Under the pieces are notes generated by a model. The model saw nothing but the letters and a program-made list of their open reading frames with translations. It was not told the origin of the DNA and did no database searches. DNA of 64,000 nt from Vicingaceae bacterium. GTDB taxonomy: Bacteria > Bacteroidota > Bacteroidia > Flavobacteriales_E > Vicingaceae. The DNA is taken from contig JAGYIE010000004.1 of the NCBI GenBank assembly GCA_018402765.1, positions 1 through 64,000 of the forward strand. The letters are read 5' to 3'. Positions 8,829 through 18,345 of this stretch are shown here, piece after piece (the first letter of the stretch is position 1; each line of letters starts with the position of its first letter). A program made the translations under genes and the position numbers.

Positions 8829-11222
8829 ATGGCTAAGAACTTAGTAATCGTAGAATCACCTGCAAAAGCAAAAACAATTGAAGGATTTTTAGGAAAAGAC
8901 TTTATTGTTAAGTCCAGTTTCGGGCACATTAGAGATTTGCCCGGTAAGGATATTTCTATTGATATTGAAAATAATTTCAAACCTAACTATGTAATTACTG
9001 ACGACAAAAAAAAGGTTGTTGCTGAATTAAAGAAATTGGTTAAGTCAACTGAAATTGTATGGTTGGCAACTGATGAGGACCGTGAAGGAGAGGCGATTTC
9101 TTGGCACTTATTGGAAGCGTTGGGTTTAGATGAAAGTAAAACAAAACGCATTGTTTTTCATGAGATTACTAAGTCTGCCATCACACACGCTATAGATAAT
9201 CCAAGAGCATTAGATAAAAATTTAGTAGACGCTCAGCAAGCGAGGAGAATTTTAGATCGATTAGTAGGTTATGAGTTATCTCCAATATTGTGGAAGAAAG
9301 TAAAACCTTCTTTATCTGCAGGAAGGGTGCAGTCGGTGGCTGTTAGATTAATAGTAGAAAGAGAACGTGAGATTATGAATTTTAAAGGTTCATCATCTTA
9401 TCGAGTAGTTGGAAATTTTTTAATTGACGGGAAAGTAGTATTAAAAGCAGAGCTACCGAAGCGATTTAAGGAAAAGCAAGAGGCAGAACTCTTTTTGAAA
9501 TCTTGTCAAGCGTCCAAATTTTCTATCACAAATCTAGAAACTAAACCAGCTAAAAAATCACCAACTGCACCGTTTACAACTTCTACGTTGCAGCAAGAGG
9601 CAAGCAGGAAACTGGGCTTTTCAGTTGGGCAGACGATGAGTGTTGCTCAACGACTATACGAATCAGGAAAGATTACCTACATGAGAACTGACTCAGTAAA
9701 CTTATCTGATACTGCTTTAAATGGAGCAAGAAGTGAAATTACTACTGCTTATGGAGCAGAATATGCTAAGACAAGAAAGTATAATACAAAATCTAAGGGC
9801 GCACAAGAGGCTCACGAGGCTATTCGTCCAACTGATTTTTCTGTTCACGCTTTAAGTGGTTCTTCTCAGGAGACAAGATTATATGACCTAATCTGGAAGC
9901 GATCAATCGCTTCTCAGATGAGTGATGCTCAATTGGAAAAAACAACTGTTACCATCAATGTTTCTCAAGCAGAGGAGAATTTTGTGGCAAAAGGAGAGGT
10001 AATTAAGTTTGAGGGGTTTTTAAAAGTATACCTTGAATCAACAGACGATGAGAATAGCGAAGATGAAAAAGAAGGCGTTCTACCTCCGATGAAGAAAGGG
10101 CAAGAGTTGCTTTTGAAGGAAATTACCGCTACACAACGATTTGCTCAACACCCTCCAAGATATCAAGAAGCTAGTCTAGTTAGAAAATTAGAGGAGTTAG
10201 GTATTGGCAGGCCTTCTACTTACGCACCAACTATCTCTACAGTTCAGAAAAGAGGTTATGTCATTAAAGAAGCAAGGGAGGGTTATGAGAGACAATATAT
10301 TCAAATGTTACTTACTCCCAAAGAAATGGGCGAGGAAATTAAGACCGAGAATACAGGTGCTGAAAAGAATAAGCTTTTTCCTACCGATATTGGAATGGTT
10401 GTTACCGACTTCTTGCAAGAACATTTTGAGCGTATAATGGATTATGGCTTTACGGCTGATGTAGAGAAGCAATTTGATGAGATCGCAGAAGGACAGCGCA
10501 AATGGAACCAAATGATTGAAACCTTCTATAAGTCCTTTCATACTAACGTAGTTGATACTTTAGAGAATGCAGACCGAGCAAGTGGTGAACGCTATCTGGG
10601 TGAAGACCCAAAGACAGGTAAAAAGTTGATCGTTCGCATAGGACGTTTCGGACCAATGGCTCAAATAGGAGATTCCGAAGATGAGGAAAAACCGCAGTTT
10701 GCGAGTTTATTACCAACTCAAAATTTGGAAACAATTAGCTATGAAGAGGCATTAGACTTGTTTAAGCTGCCCAGAGAAGTAGGCGAATATAAGGGCGAAA
10801 AAATGATTGCGGCTATTGGCCGTTTTGGACCTTATATAAGGTATGGGAAGTTGTTTGCTTCACTCAAGAAGGCTGATGGGGATGATCCTATGACTATTAC
10901 TGCGGAAAGAGCAGAAGAAGTTGTTGAAGCCAAAATACAGGCTGAAATTGATAAGTACATAAAAGTTTTTGATGAAGATCCAGACGTTCAAGTGCTTAAT
11001 GGTAGATATGGGCCTTATATTAAGCATGGTAAGAAGAACGTAAAAATCCCTAAGGATGTTGAGCCCTCGTCGTTGACATTAGCACAATGTTTAAAACTTT
11101 CTGAAGAAGCACCTGATAAAAAAGGACGTGGAGGGGTAGCTGCGAGAAAGACAACTGCCAAGAAAACCTTATCGAAGAAAAAGCCGGCGGCAAAAAAAGC
11201 AGCACCTAAAAAGAAAAAGTAA
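8829..11222 (+). CDS. topA: DNA topoisomerase I (type IA)
   Basis: Relaxes negative supercoils by cutting one strand through a 5'-phosphotyrosine. The 797-residue protein has the N-terminal Toprim domain (MAKNLVIVESPAKAKTIE and the TDEDREGEA acidic motif near residue 81) and the catalytic tyrosine in KITYMRTDS (Tyr284). Instead of Cys4 zinc fingers the C-terminus carries three repeats built around GRFGP or GRYGP, then a lysine- and alanine-rich tail that probably binds DNA. The stop at 11220-11222 directly abuts the next ATG, so the two genes are probably co-transcribed. Confidence 0.97.
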   Translation: MAKNLVIVESPAKAKTIEGFLGKDFIVKSSFGHIRDLPGKDISIDIENNFKPNYVITDDKKKVVAELKKLVKSTEIVWLATDEDREGEAISWHLLEALGLDESKTKRIVFHEITKSAITHAIDNPRALDKNLVDAQQARRILDRLVGYELSPILWKKVKPSLSAGRVQSVAVRLIVEREREIMNFKGSSSYRVVGNFLIDGKVVLKAELPKRFKEKQEAELFLKSCQASKFSITNLETKPAKKSPTAPFTTSTLQQEASRKLGFSVGQTMSVAQRLYESGKITYMRTDSVNLSDTALNGARSEITTAYGAEYAKTRKYNTKSKGAQEAHEAIRPTDFSVHALSGSSQETRLYDLIWKRSIASQMSDAQLEKTTVTINVSQAEENFVAKGEVIKFEGFLKVYLESTDDENSEDEKEGVLPPMKKGQELLLKEITATQRFAQHPPRYQEASLVRKLEELGIGRPSTYAPTISTVQKRGYVIKEAREGYERQYIQMLLTPKEMGEEIKTENTGAEKNKLFPTDIGMVVTDFLQEHFERIMDYGFTADVEKQFDEIAEGQRKWNQMIETFYKSFHTNVVDTLENADRASGERYLGEDPKTGKKLIVRIGRFGPMAQIGDSEDEEKPQFASLLPTQNLETISYEEALDLFKLPREVGEYKGEKMIAAIGRFGPYIRYGKLFASLKKADGDDPMTITAERAEEVVEAKIQAEIDKYIKVFDEDPDVQVLNGRYGPYIKHGKKNVKIPKDVEPSSLTLAQCLKLSEEAPDKKGRGGVAARKTTAKKTLSKKKPAAKKAAPKKKK

Positions 11223-12404
11223 ATGGAATTTTTAGATTTTGTCAAAGGAGTCGATTTGTCAAAAATAAATGGCTCTTACACATATGTTGCTGACCAGCTG
11301 GGCGAATCACTTAGAATTAGGTCGTCCGAGAATTCGGATAATTTTACAATTCAAAAAACGGATAAGATTGCTCTGCTAGGTGTGATGGAGGATCGTGGGA
11401 ATAAATCAAATCTTGGCGCTTCGATGTCTCCAAATGTTTTCCGGAGTTATTTGTACAAATTGTATAAGGGAGTTGGGTTTGAAAATATTATTGATCTTGG
11501 AAATATTCTTCCCGGGAATTCATTGTCTGACACGTACTTTGCAGTTGCTGAAACAGTAAGTCAACTCATGAAAATTGGTATTATACCTGTAATAATTGGG
11601 GGTTCAAAAGATTTGACTTATGCTAATTTTCTTGCTTATGAAAAATTAGAACAAACTGTAAATCTTACAAGCATTGATTCGGCATTTAATATAGGAGATT
11701 CAACAGAGCCCATATCATCAAAGAACTATTTGAGTAAGCTAGTGCTGCATCAACCTAATTTTCTTTTTAACTTTAGCAATGTTGGATATCAATCGTATTT
11801 TGTTACTAGAAATGAAGTTAACTTAATAGATAGTTTGTATTTCGATACCTATCGATTAGGGATGGTTCGTGCAGATATTCGAGAAAATGAACCAATCATT
11901 CGAAATGCGGATTTTATAAGCTTTGATATTTCTGCCATTAGACAGTCAGAGGCGCCTGCCTGTTCAGGAGCTACGCCAAATGGAATGTTTGGGGATGAGG
12001 CATGCCAGCTTGCTCGTTATGCAGGGATGAGTGATAAACTTACCTCAATTGGATTTTATGAAGTAAATCCTACACTCGACTTTCATGGACAAACAAGTCA
12101 CCTTTTGGCGCAAATGGTGTGGTATTTTATGGATGGTGTATTTAATCGGAAGCAAGATTTTCCAGCTTGTAATAAAACAGAATATATCAAATATACCGTT
12201 GCAATGGAAGATCAGCAAACTGATATTACTTTCTATAAGAGTGAGAAAAGTGATCGATGGTTTATGGACGTGCCCTATCCAAATGCAACTAAAAGTAAGT
12301 ATGAGCGACACTTACTTGTGCCTTGTAGTTATTTAGACTATCAAACAGCATGCAATAATGAAATCCCAGACAGGTGGGTCCAAACATTCAAAAAGCTGCG
12401 GTAG
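11223..12404 (+). CDS. Ureohydrolase (arginase/formiminoglutamase) fold protein, probably inactive
   Basis: A 393-residue arginase-fold protein that commonly sits upstream of gldK in Bacteroidota. The expected fold marks are present, but the metal ligands are not. The GGDH/GGGH His motif reads GGSKDLTYA, the DAHxD motif reads IDSAFNIG, and the SxDxDxxDP motif reads SFDISAIRQSEAPA. Losing the His and most Asp ligands of the dinuclear manganese site makes ureohydrolase activity unlikely. The start abuts the topA stop. Its place next to the T9SS genes suggests a structural or regulatory role, which is inference. Confidence 0.8.
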   Translation: MEFLDFVKGVDLSKINGSYTYVADQLGESLRIRSSENSDNFTIQKTDKIALLGVMEDRGNKSNLGASMSPNVFRSYLYKLYKGVGFENIIDLGNILPGNSLSDTYFAVAETVSQLMKIGIIPVIIGGSKDLTYANFLAYEKLEQTVNLTSIDSAFNIGDSTEPISSKNYLSKLVLHQPNFLFNFSNVGYQSYFVTRNEVNLIDSLYFDTYRLGMVRADIRENEPIIRNADFISFDISAIRQSEAPACSGATPNGMFGDEACQLARYAGMSDKLTSIGFYEVNPTLDFHGQTSHLLAQMVWYFMDGVFNRKQDFPACNKTEYIKYTVAMEDQQTDITFYKSEKSDRWFMDVPYPNATKSKYERHLLVPCSYLDYQTACNNEIPDRWVQTFKKLR

Positions 12405-12516
12405 AAAAATAAAAATGAAATAAAATTTAGAAGAGAATCGTTAAAAAAGTTTAACAGCTTATATATTTTAGGTATTTTAGTGCACCAAAATCTCTGATTA
12501 AAAGAAATTTCATCCT

Positions 12517-13473
12517 ATGAAGAAACTGTTACTTAGTATTTTAGTTCTTTTTGTTGTAAATTCATACGCACAACAAGATCCTCAGTTTACACAGAATATG
12601 TTCAACAAGCTAGCAGTCAACCCTGGTTTTGCCGGAGTTAGTAACGCATATTGTGCTACATTAATTTCTCGACAACAGTGGTTGGGTTTTGAAGGAAGAC
12701 CGCAAACCAATCTTTTTAGTTTAGATGCTAAAATTAGACCATTTGATCGTTTTAATAGTGGGGTTGGTTTGACTGTGTGGCAAGATGAACTAGGATTTGA
12801 AAAAACGTTCAATGCTAAGTTAGCTTATGCATACCATAAGAATATTGGCAATGGGTTATTGTCAATTGGTGTAGAAGGGGGAGTTTACAATAAATCGATA
12901 AATGGCAATTGGATAACCTCCGGGTCTAATGGCTTAGGAGATGGAACGGAAGACCCTTCTATACCTGATACAGAAGCCTCCGATTTGACATTTGATTTAG
13001 GATTTGGTGCTTATTATGCTACACAAGATTTTTATGTTGGTTTGTCAAGCACTCACTTAACTGCACCAACGTTAAGTGGAAGTGTAGATCGGTCAAGTTT
13101 CGATTATTCACTAGCCAGACACTTTTATATAATGGGTGGATACAATATTAATTTTGCAGGTCCGTTTGTGTTAAAGCCTTCGATTTTTATTAAGTCAGAC
13201 GTTGCTTCAACTCAAGTAGATTTAAACGTAAATCTAGAATACAATCAATTAGTTTGGGGGGGGCTTTCGTACAGATATGAAGATGCAATTGCAATTTTAG
13301 CTGGGGTTAATGTTCCAATGTTGCAAGGGTTGAAAGTTGGAGTTTCTTACGATTACAATCTTTCATTGTTAAATGATTATAGTAATGGATCATTAGAATT
13401 TATGGTAGGTTATTGTTATCCAATACAAAACCCACTAAAAGTACAACGTTACAAGAGTGTAAGATTTTTATAA
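12517..13473 (+). CDS. PorP/SprF family T9SS outer-membrane protein
   Basis: A 318-residue beta-barrel protein of the PorP/SprF family, which works with the T9SS core at the outer membrane. It has a signal peptide (MKKLLLSILVLFVVNSYAQ), then the family start QDPQFTQNMFNKLAVNPGFAGV and the conserved RQQWLGFEGRPQT segment. Alternating aromatic strands run to the C-terminus, which ends in SVRFL. It lies just upstream of gldK in the same direction, the usual order in this phylum. Which cargo or adhesin it serves cannot be told. Confidence 0.9.
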   Translation: MKKLLLSILVLFVVNSYAQQDPQFTQNMFNKLAVNPGFAGVSNAYCATLISRQQWLGFEGRPQTNLFSLDAKIRPFDRFNSGVGLTVWQDELGFEKTFNAKLAYAYHKNIGNGLLSIGVEGGVYNKSINGNWITSGSNGLGDGTEDPSIPDTEASDLTFDLGFGAYYATQDFYVGLSSTHLTAPTLSGSVDRSSFDYSLARHFYIMGGYNINFAGPFVLKPSIFIKSDVASTQVDLNVNLEYNQLVWGGLSYRYEDAIAILAGVNVPMLQGLKVGVSYDYNLSLLNDYSNGSLEFMVGYCYPIQNPLKVQRYKSVRFL

Positions 13474-13481
13474 AAAAAAGG

Positions 13482-13489
13482 TATCTTTG
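13482..13489 (+). promoter_or_regulatory. -7 box upstream of gldK
   Basis: TATCTTTG matches TAnnTTTG, nine bases after the porP-like stop and about 82 bases before the gldK ATG. No clear -33 TTTG is seen. It suggests that gldKLMN can be transcribed independently of the porP-like gene. Confidence 0.45.
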
Positions 13490-13571
13490 AAACCTTTTAA
13501 AAAAACAAGGGTATAACATCCCCTCAAAACACGACTTTATAGTTATAGTCGACACAGTAAATAGAAAAACG

Positions 13572-14861
13572 ATGAAAAAGTTAGTCATATTTGGAGCAAT
13601 CATAGCTTTGTTTTCTTCTTGTAGTCAGGAGAACGGCGAACTTATAGGTGTTCAAGGTAGAGAAATGTTTTACCAACCTGTACCATACGGAATGCTGTTA
13701 ATTCCTCAAGGCAGTTATACCATGGGGAATACAGATGAAGATATTTCGAGTTCAACAGTTGCACAATCTAAAGTGGTGTCTGTTGCTGCGTTTTACATGG
13801 ATCAAACGGAGATTTCTAATAATGAATACCGTCAGTTTGTCTATTGGGTAAAAGATTCCATTGCTAGAAAAATATTAGGTGAAGAGGTTTCGGAAGATTA
13901 TTTGAATACTGTTAACATTTACGGAGAGGACTTGGAGCCGCCAACCATTAATTGGGATATGAAATTTAGATGGGATGGAGATGAAGAGCGTGAAGCGCTA
14001 GAAGTAATGTTTTTACCCGACTACGAAAGATTTTACGGCAGAAAGGAAATTGATACTAGGAAATTAATGTTCGAATATTCTTGGATTGATTGGCAAGCAG
14101 CTTCAGCTAGAAAAAATAGAGAACAAGGGAAAATTGATCGTTCAGTTTTCATTAAGAAAGATATTATTAATGTGTATCCTGATACATTGGCTTGGGTTCA
14201 TGACTTTACGTATTCTTTTAACGAGCCATTAACAAATGCATATTTTTGGCATCCATCTTATGATGACTATCCTTTAGTTGGTGTTAGTTGGAAACAAGCC
14301 AGAGCTTTTTCAATATGGAGAAGTGAATTATTAAATAATTTCTTAGATCAAAGAGGTATGACAACTGTTCAGTACTTTAGATTACCAACGGAGTCTGAGT
14401 GGGAATGGGCAGCTAGAGGTGGTCTAGATAACAATCAATATCCTTGGGGAGGTCCTTACATCAGAAACACAAAGGGATGTTTCTTAGGTAACTTCAAGCC
14501 TCTAAGAGGTAATTATGTGGATGATGGCGGTTTAACAACTGTTGCCGTAAACGCATATAATCCTAATGATTATGGATTGTTCTGTATGGCAGGTAACGTT
14601 GCAGAATGGACGAGTAATGCATTTGATGAAGCCTCTTATAACTTTGCACATGATTTAAATATGGATTATGTTTACGAAGCTAAGGATTCTGATCCGCCAT
14701 CATTGAAGAGAAAAGTAATTAGAGGAGGTTCATGGAAAGATGTAGGTTATTTTCTAATGAACGGTACAAGAACATACGAATATCAAGATACAGCAAAATG
14801 TTACATTGGTTTTAGAAATGTAATGTCTTATTTGGGAAGAGGCACTAACGACCAGTTGTAA
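13572..14861 (+). CDS. gldK: T9SS/gliding lipoprotein GldK
   Basis: Outer-membrane lipoprotein that forms the periplasmic ring of the T9SS with GldN. The 429-residue precursor has a lipoprotein signal ending LFSSC (Cys17) and a formylglycine-generating-enzyme (FGE-sulfatase) fold: GMLLIPQGSYTMGNTDED, DQTEISNNEYRQFVYW, YPLVGVSWKQARAFSIWRSE, RLPTESEWEWAARGG, CMAGNVAEWTSNAF and VIRGGSWKDVGYF. In this context the fold is structural, not enzymatic. It is first of the consecutive gldK, gldL, gldM, gldN set. Confidence 0.96.
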   Translation: MKKLVIFGAIIALFSSCSQENGELIGVQGREMFYQPVPYGMLLIPQGSYTMGNTDEDISSSTVAQSKVVSVAAFYMDQTEISNNEYRQFVYWVKDSIARKILGEEVSEDYLNTVNIYGEDLEPPTINWDMKFRWDGDEEREALEVMFLPDYERFYGRKEIDTRKLMFEYSWIDWQAASARKNREQGKIDRSVFIKKDIINVYPDTLAWVHDFTYSFNEPLTNAYFWHPSYDDYPLVGVSWKQARAFSIWRSELLNNFLDQRGMTTVQYFRLPTESEWEWAARGGLDNNQYPWGGPYIRNTKGCFLGNFKPLRGNYVDDGGLTTVAVNAYNPNDYGLFCMAGNVAEWTSNAFDEASYNFAHDLNMDYVYEAKDSDPPSLKRKVIRGGSWKDVGYFLMNGTRTYEYQDTAKCYIGFRNVMSYLGRGTNDQL

Positions 14862-14920
14862 TAGTGGAGATTACACAAACTAATTATTAATCTATTTTTT
14901 ATACTACTTATTTAATTATT

Positions 14921-15739
14921 ATGGGATTTGTTGAGTTTTTATTTGAGACCAAGAAAGGGAAGAAAATCATGGGTCTACTTTACGGTATGGGAGCCGCAGT
15001 TGTAATTGTTGGAGCACTTTTTAAAATCCAACACTGGCCTGGCGCATCTGAAATGCTTATTATCGGTTTGAGTGTAGAAGCGCTTATTTTTGCTGTATCG
15101 GCATTTGAGCCACCTCACACAGAAGTAGATTGGACATTGGCGTACCCTGAATTGGCAGGAATTGAAGATGACGCTTTGACGAAGCCATCAAGAAGAAATT
15201 TTGGCGGTGGAGGAGATGCAGTATCTCAAGAATTGGATAAGATGTTAGAGGACGCAAAAATTGGCCCCGATTTAATTGAAAGTCTTGGTAAAGGATTCAA
15301 GAATCTTTCTGAGCATACGTCTCAACTAAATAATATTTCTGATGCTTCTGTTGCAACTAATGAGTTTGTAGATAATATTAGAACTGCGTCAACGAATGTA
15401 GGTCAATTATCAGATTCATATTTGAAAGCTTCAGAAAGTCTAACTGGTATTGCAGTTTCTCCCGAAGCAGGAAACACCTATTCTGAGAATTTAATGTCGA
15501 TTTCTGCTAAGCTTTCCGAGTTGAACAATGTATATGAATTACAATTAAATTCAGCAAGTCAGCATATGGAAACAACTAATAAGGCTTTCGAGGGTATGAG
15601 TGACTTAATTACGAATTTAAATAATTCAGTAGAAGATACTCAAAAGTACAAAGAGAACATTTCAGAGTTATCTAAGAATTTAGGTGCATTGAACAGAGTG
15701 TATGGCAATATGCTTACTGCAATGAATGTGAATGCTTAA
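14921..15739 (+). CDS. gldL: T9SS/gliding motor protein GldL
   Basis: Inner-membrane partner of GldM in the proton-driven T9SS motor. The 272-residue protein has two N-terminal transmembrane helices (about 17-33 and 44-62) joined by the family loop KIQHWPGASEMLIIGL; the Glu in that segment is typical of the motor family. The remaining 200 residues are cytoplasmic, with a coiled-coil character rich in Ser, Asn and Leu. It starts 59 bases after gldK and is followed by gldM after 56 bases. Confidence 0.96.
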   Translation: MGFVEFLFETKKGKKIMGLLYGMGAAVVIVGALFKIQHWPGASEMLIIGLSVEALIFAVSAFEPPHTEVDWTLAYPELAGIEDDALTKPSRRNFGGGGDAVSQELDKMLEDAKIGPDLIESLGKGFKNLSEHTSQLNNISDASVATNEFVDNIRTASTNVGQLSDSYLKASESLTGIAVSPEAGNTYSENLMSISAKLSELNNVYELQLNSASQHMETTNKAFEGMSDLITNLNNSVEDTQKYKENISELSKNLGALNRVYGNMLTAMNVNA

Positions 15740-15795
15740 TTACATTGAGCTTAATTAATTATTTACAAACAGACATTTAAAACACGTTAAATAAC

Positions 15796-17445
15796 ATGGC
15801 AGGAGGTAAGTTGCCACCACGGCAAAAAATGATTGGAATGATGTACTTAGTGCTAACTGCACTTCTTGCATTAAACGTTTCCAAAGAAATTCTAGATTCA
15901 TTCGTTACGATTAATGATGGTTTAGAAAAAACAATTGCGAATTTTAAAAGCAAAAATTCCGATTTATATTCAGATTTTCAGGCTTCATACTCTGAGAATC
16001 CAACCAAAGTAAAGCCTTTCTACGATAAAGCACAAGCAATACAAGTTGCTGCTAATTCTGCTTCTGATTATATCGATAGAATTAAGGTTAAAATTCTTGC
16101 AGACCTACAGAAATTGGATACGGCGGCTGTCATTGGAAAGAATGAGTTTGGTAATGATACTATAATGAATTTGTCTAGACTTGATGCAAAAGACAATACA
16201 GCTATTGGGACCACAATTATGATCGGTTCAGAACCATCAGAACCAAAGACAGGAGACTTATCGGCAACTGCCTTAAAATTAAAATTGGAAGAATTTAAAA
16301 CCGTAGTTGGTAGTAAAGTTGATACTTCTACTGCCATCTATCAGTCTTTAATGAAAACTTTTGATTTCTCAGACAGAACTGAAGGTGGTGGTACTACTTC
16401 ATCATGGGAAACATTCAACTTTTATGGTGTTCCTGCAGCTGCTAGTATCACATTACTTTCAAAAATTCAAACGGATATCCGAAACTTTGAATCAGATGCA
16501 GTAAAGTATTTATTTGCTGAAGTTGATGCTGCTTCCTTTAAGTTTAATAAATTGGAGGCTGCCGTAATTTCTCCATCAAATTATATTTTATTGGGAGACA
16601 CTTTTAGGGCGGAAATTTTCTTAGCTGCTATGGATTCTACCAAAAATCCAAGGATTGTAGTTGGAAAGGATATTGCTCCTGATGGTCAAGGCTTTAAATC
16701 TACAGGTGATTCATTGAATGTACGCATGGTGGATGGTAAAGGATACATTAAAGTACCAACTAGAACAGAGGGAGAATACACCTGGAAAGGTGCCATTAAT
16801 TTCGAAGCTCCTGGAGGTAAAATCATACCACGTATATTTGAAACTACTTATATGGTTGCGAAGCCCAGTACTACAATTTCTGCAACTAAAATGAATGTTT
16901 TTTACATGGGTGTTCCAAACCCTGTATCTATTTCAGCTCCAGGTGTTCCTGCTGAGTCTATTCGTCCTTCTATATCAGGTGGAGGTGGTTCTATTAAGAA
17001 AGGTGCAGGCGGTGAGTGGATGGTTAATGTAACTCAACCTGGGGACGTAAAAATTACTGTTAATGCTGAGGTGAATGGGAAGAGCAAAGTTATGGGCTCT
17101 ATGGATTTTAGAGTGAAACAGATTCCTACGCCAAAGGCTTTAATATCAGGTAAAAGCAGTGGAGCTTTATCTCCGCGAGTTTTAGCTGCAGTATCAGGTT
17201 TATTTCTAGATATGGAAGGTTTTGTTTTTGATGTAAAAGTGGATGTAATATCTTATGAATTTAGCTACGTGGTAGATGGTTTTACTTCCACTATTAAGGT
17301 TAATGGAGGAAACATTACAGAGGATGTGAAAGACAAACTTAAAAGAGTAAAAAGAAATACAACAGTTTCATTTGAGAATGTCAAAGTTAGAATGCCTGAT
17401 GGTACTACTAGATTTTCAACCCCTGTGGTATTTAAAATGATATAA
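15796..17445 (+). CDS. gldM: T9SS/gliding motor protein GldM
   Basis: Inner-membrane protein with a long periplasmic stalk that links the GldL motor to the GldK/GldN ring. The 549-residue protein starts MAGGKLPPRQKMIGMMYLV and has one transmembrane helix (about 14-32, LVLTALLALNVSKEILDSF). A helical GldM_N domain and three Ig-like periplasmic domains follow, with ATKMNVFYMGVPNPVSISAPG marking the conserved middle. It is complete and of typical length. gldN follows after 10 bases. Confidence 0.97.
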   Translation: MAGGKLPPRQKMIGMMYLVLTALLALNVSKEILDSFVTINDGLEKTIANFKSKNSDLYSDFQASYSENPTKVKPFYDKAQAIQVAANSASDYIDRIKVKILADLQKLDTAAVIGKNEFGNDTIMNLSRLDAKDNTAIGTTIMIGSEPSEPKTGDLSATALKLKLEEFKTVVGSKVDTSTAIYQSLMKTFDFSDRTEGGGTTSSWETFNFYGVPAAASITLLSKIQTDIRNFESDAVKYLFAEVDAASFKFNKLEAAVISPSNYILLGDTFRAEIFLAAMDSTKNPRIVVGKDIAPDGQGFKSTGDSLNVRMVDGKGYIKVPTRTEGEYTWKGAINFEAPGGKIIPRIFETTYMVAKPSTTISATKMNVFYMGVPNPVSISAPGVPAESIRPSISGGGGSIKKGAGGEWMVNVTQPGDVKITVNAEVNGKSKVMGSMDFRVKQIPTPKALISGKSSGALSPRVLAAVSGLFLDMEGFVFDVKVDVISYEFSYVVDGFTSTIKVNGGNITEDVKDKLKRVKRNTTVSFENVKVRMPDGTTRFSTPVVFKMI

Positions 17446-17455
17446 AATTAGTATT

Positions 17456-18295
17456 ATGAAAACTCAATTTAAATTATTCGTTGCAGTAGTATTATTGTTT
17501 ACTTCAGTTTCCGCTATTGCCCAAGAGAACGCAATTCTTGACGGAGTGTACATTAAGGAGAACACACCAACTAGAAAGGTGATTCCGTATACTCATGTTC
17601 GTGAGGCTGATGTTTTGTATACTAAACGTGTTTGGCGTATGGTAGAACTGAATGAAAAGCAAAATTATCCTATGAAGTATCCTAATGAGCCTATAAATGA
17701 GCTTGGATACGTTCGGATGAGTTTAATTGATGTGATCAAGCAGGGTATCAATGAAGGAACTATACAGGCATTTGATCCTGAAATTTCTGGATTTACTGTG
17801 AAATTAACTCAGGCTGAGGCAGAAACAAAAATGCAATACACTGAAGTTGTAACAGATTATGACGAGAACGGATTTGAAACTCAATCTGAACTTACTGTGC
17901 CTTTTACTAGCGCTGATGTTGTTAGTTTTGAAATGAAGGAAGACTGGTTTTTCGATCGTGAACGTTCTGTAATGGATGTTCGAATTATTGGTATTTCTCC
18001 TATTTTTGTTAATCCAAAAAATCAATCTAAAGTTCGACCCTTTGTTATTTATTTTCCTGAGGCAAGGTATGTTTTTGCAAATGCTGAAGTGTACAATTCA
18101 GGAAACGATGGAGCAAGAATGTCATTTGATGACTTCTTTTGGAAAAGAATGTTCAGTAGTTATATCTACCAAGAGACCAATGTTTATAATAACAGAAAGT
18201 TAAACGGGTATACAGCAGGAATTGATCTACTTTTGGAATCTGAAAGAATTGAAGAAGAAATTGTGAATTTTGAGCACGACCTTTGGAATTATTAA
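17456..18295 (+). CDS. gldN: T9SS/gliding protein GldN (PorN)
   Basis: Periplasmic partner of the lipoprotein GldK in the T9SS ring. The 279-residue precursor has a signal peptide (LFVAVVLLFTSVSAIAQ) and GldN hallmarks: IPYTHVREADVLYTKRVWR, YPNEPINELGYVRMSLIDVI, and the C-terminal RMSFDDFFWKRMFSSYIYQE. It is last in the gldKLMN set, 10 bases after gldM, and is followed by a strong terminator. Confidence 0.96.
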   Translation: MKTQFKLFVAVVLLFTSVSAIAQENAILDGVYIKENTPTRKVIPYTHVREADVLYTKRVWRMVELNEKQNYPMKYPNEPINELGYVRMSLIDVIKQGINEGTIQAFDPEISGFTVKLTQAEAETKMQYTEVVTDYDENGFETQSELTVPFTSADVVSFEMKEDWFFDRERSVMDVRIIGISPIFVNPKNQSKVRPFVIYFPEARYVFANAEVYNSGNDGARMSFDDFFWKRMFSSYIYQETNVYNNRKLNGYTAGIDLLLESERIEEEIVNFEHDLWNY

Positions 18296-18317
18296 AATTT
18301 TATTTATTAAATAGAAG

Positions 18318-18345
18318 AGCCTTTGCAGACGTAAAGGCTTTTTTT
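18318..18345 (+). terminator. Terminator after gldN
   Basis: AGCCTTT / AAAGGCT with an 8-base loop, followed by a run of seven T, 22 bases after the gldN stop. It reaches the end of the convergent hydrolase gene. Confidence 0.85.

Noticed and set aside
11223..12404. Calling the gene a functional arginase or formimidoylglutamase
   Set aside because: The His and Asp metal ligands of all three motifs are not present.
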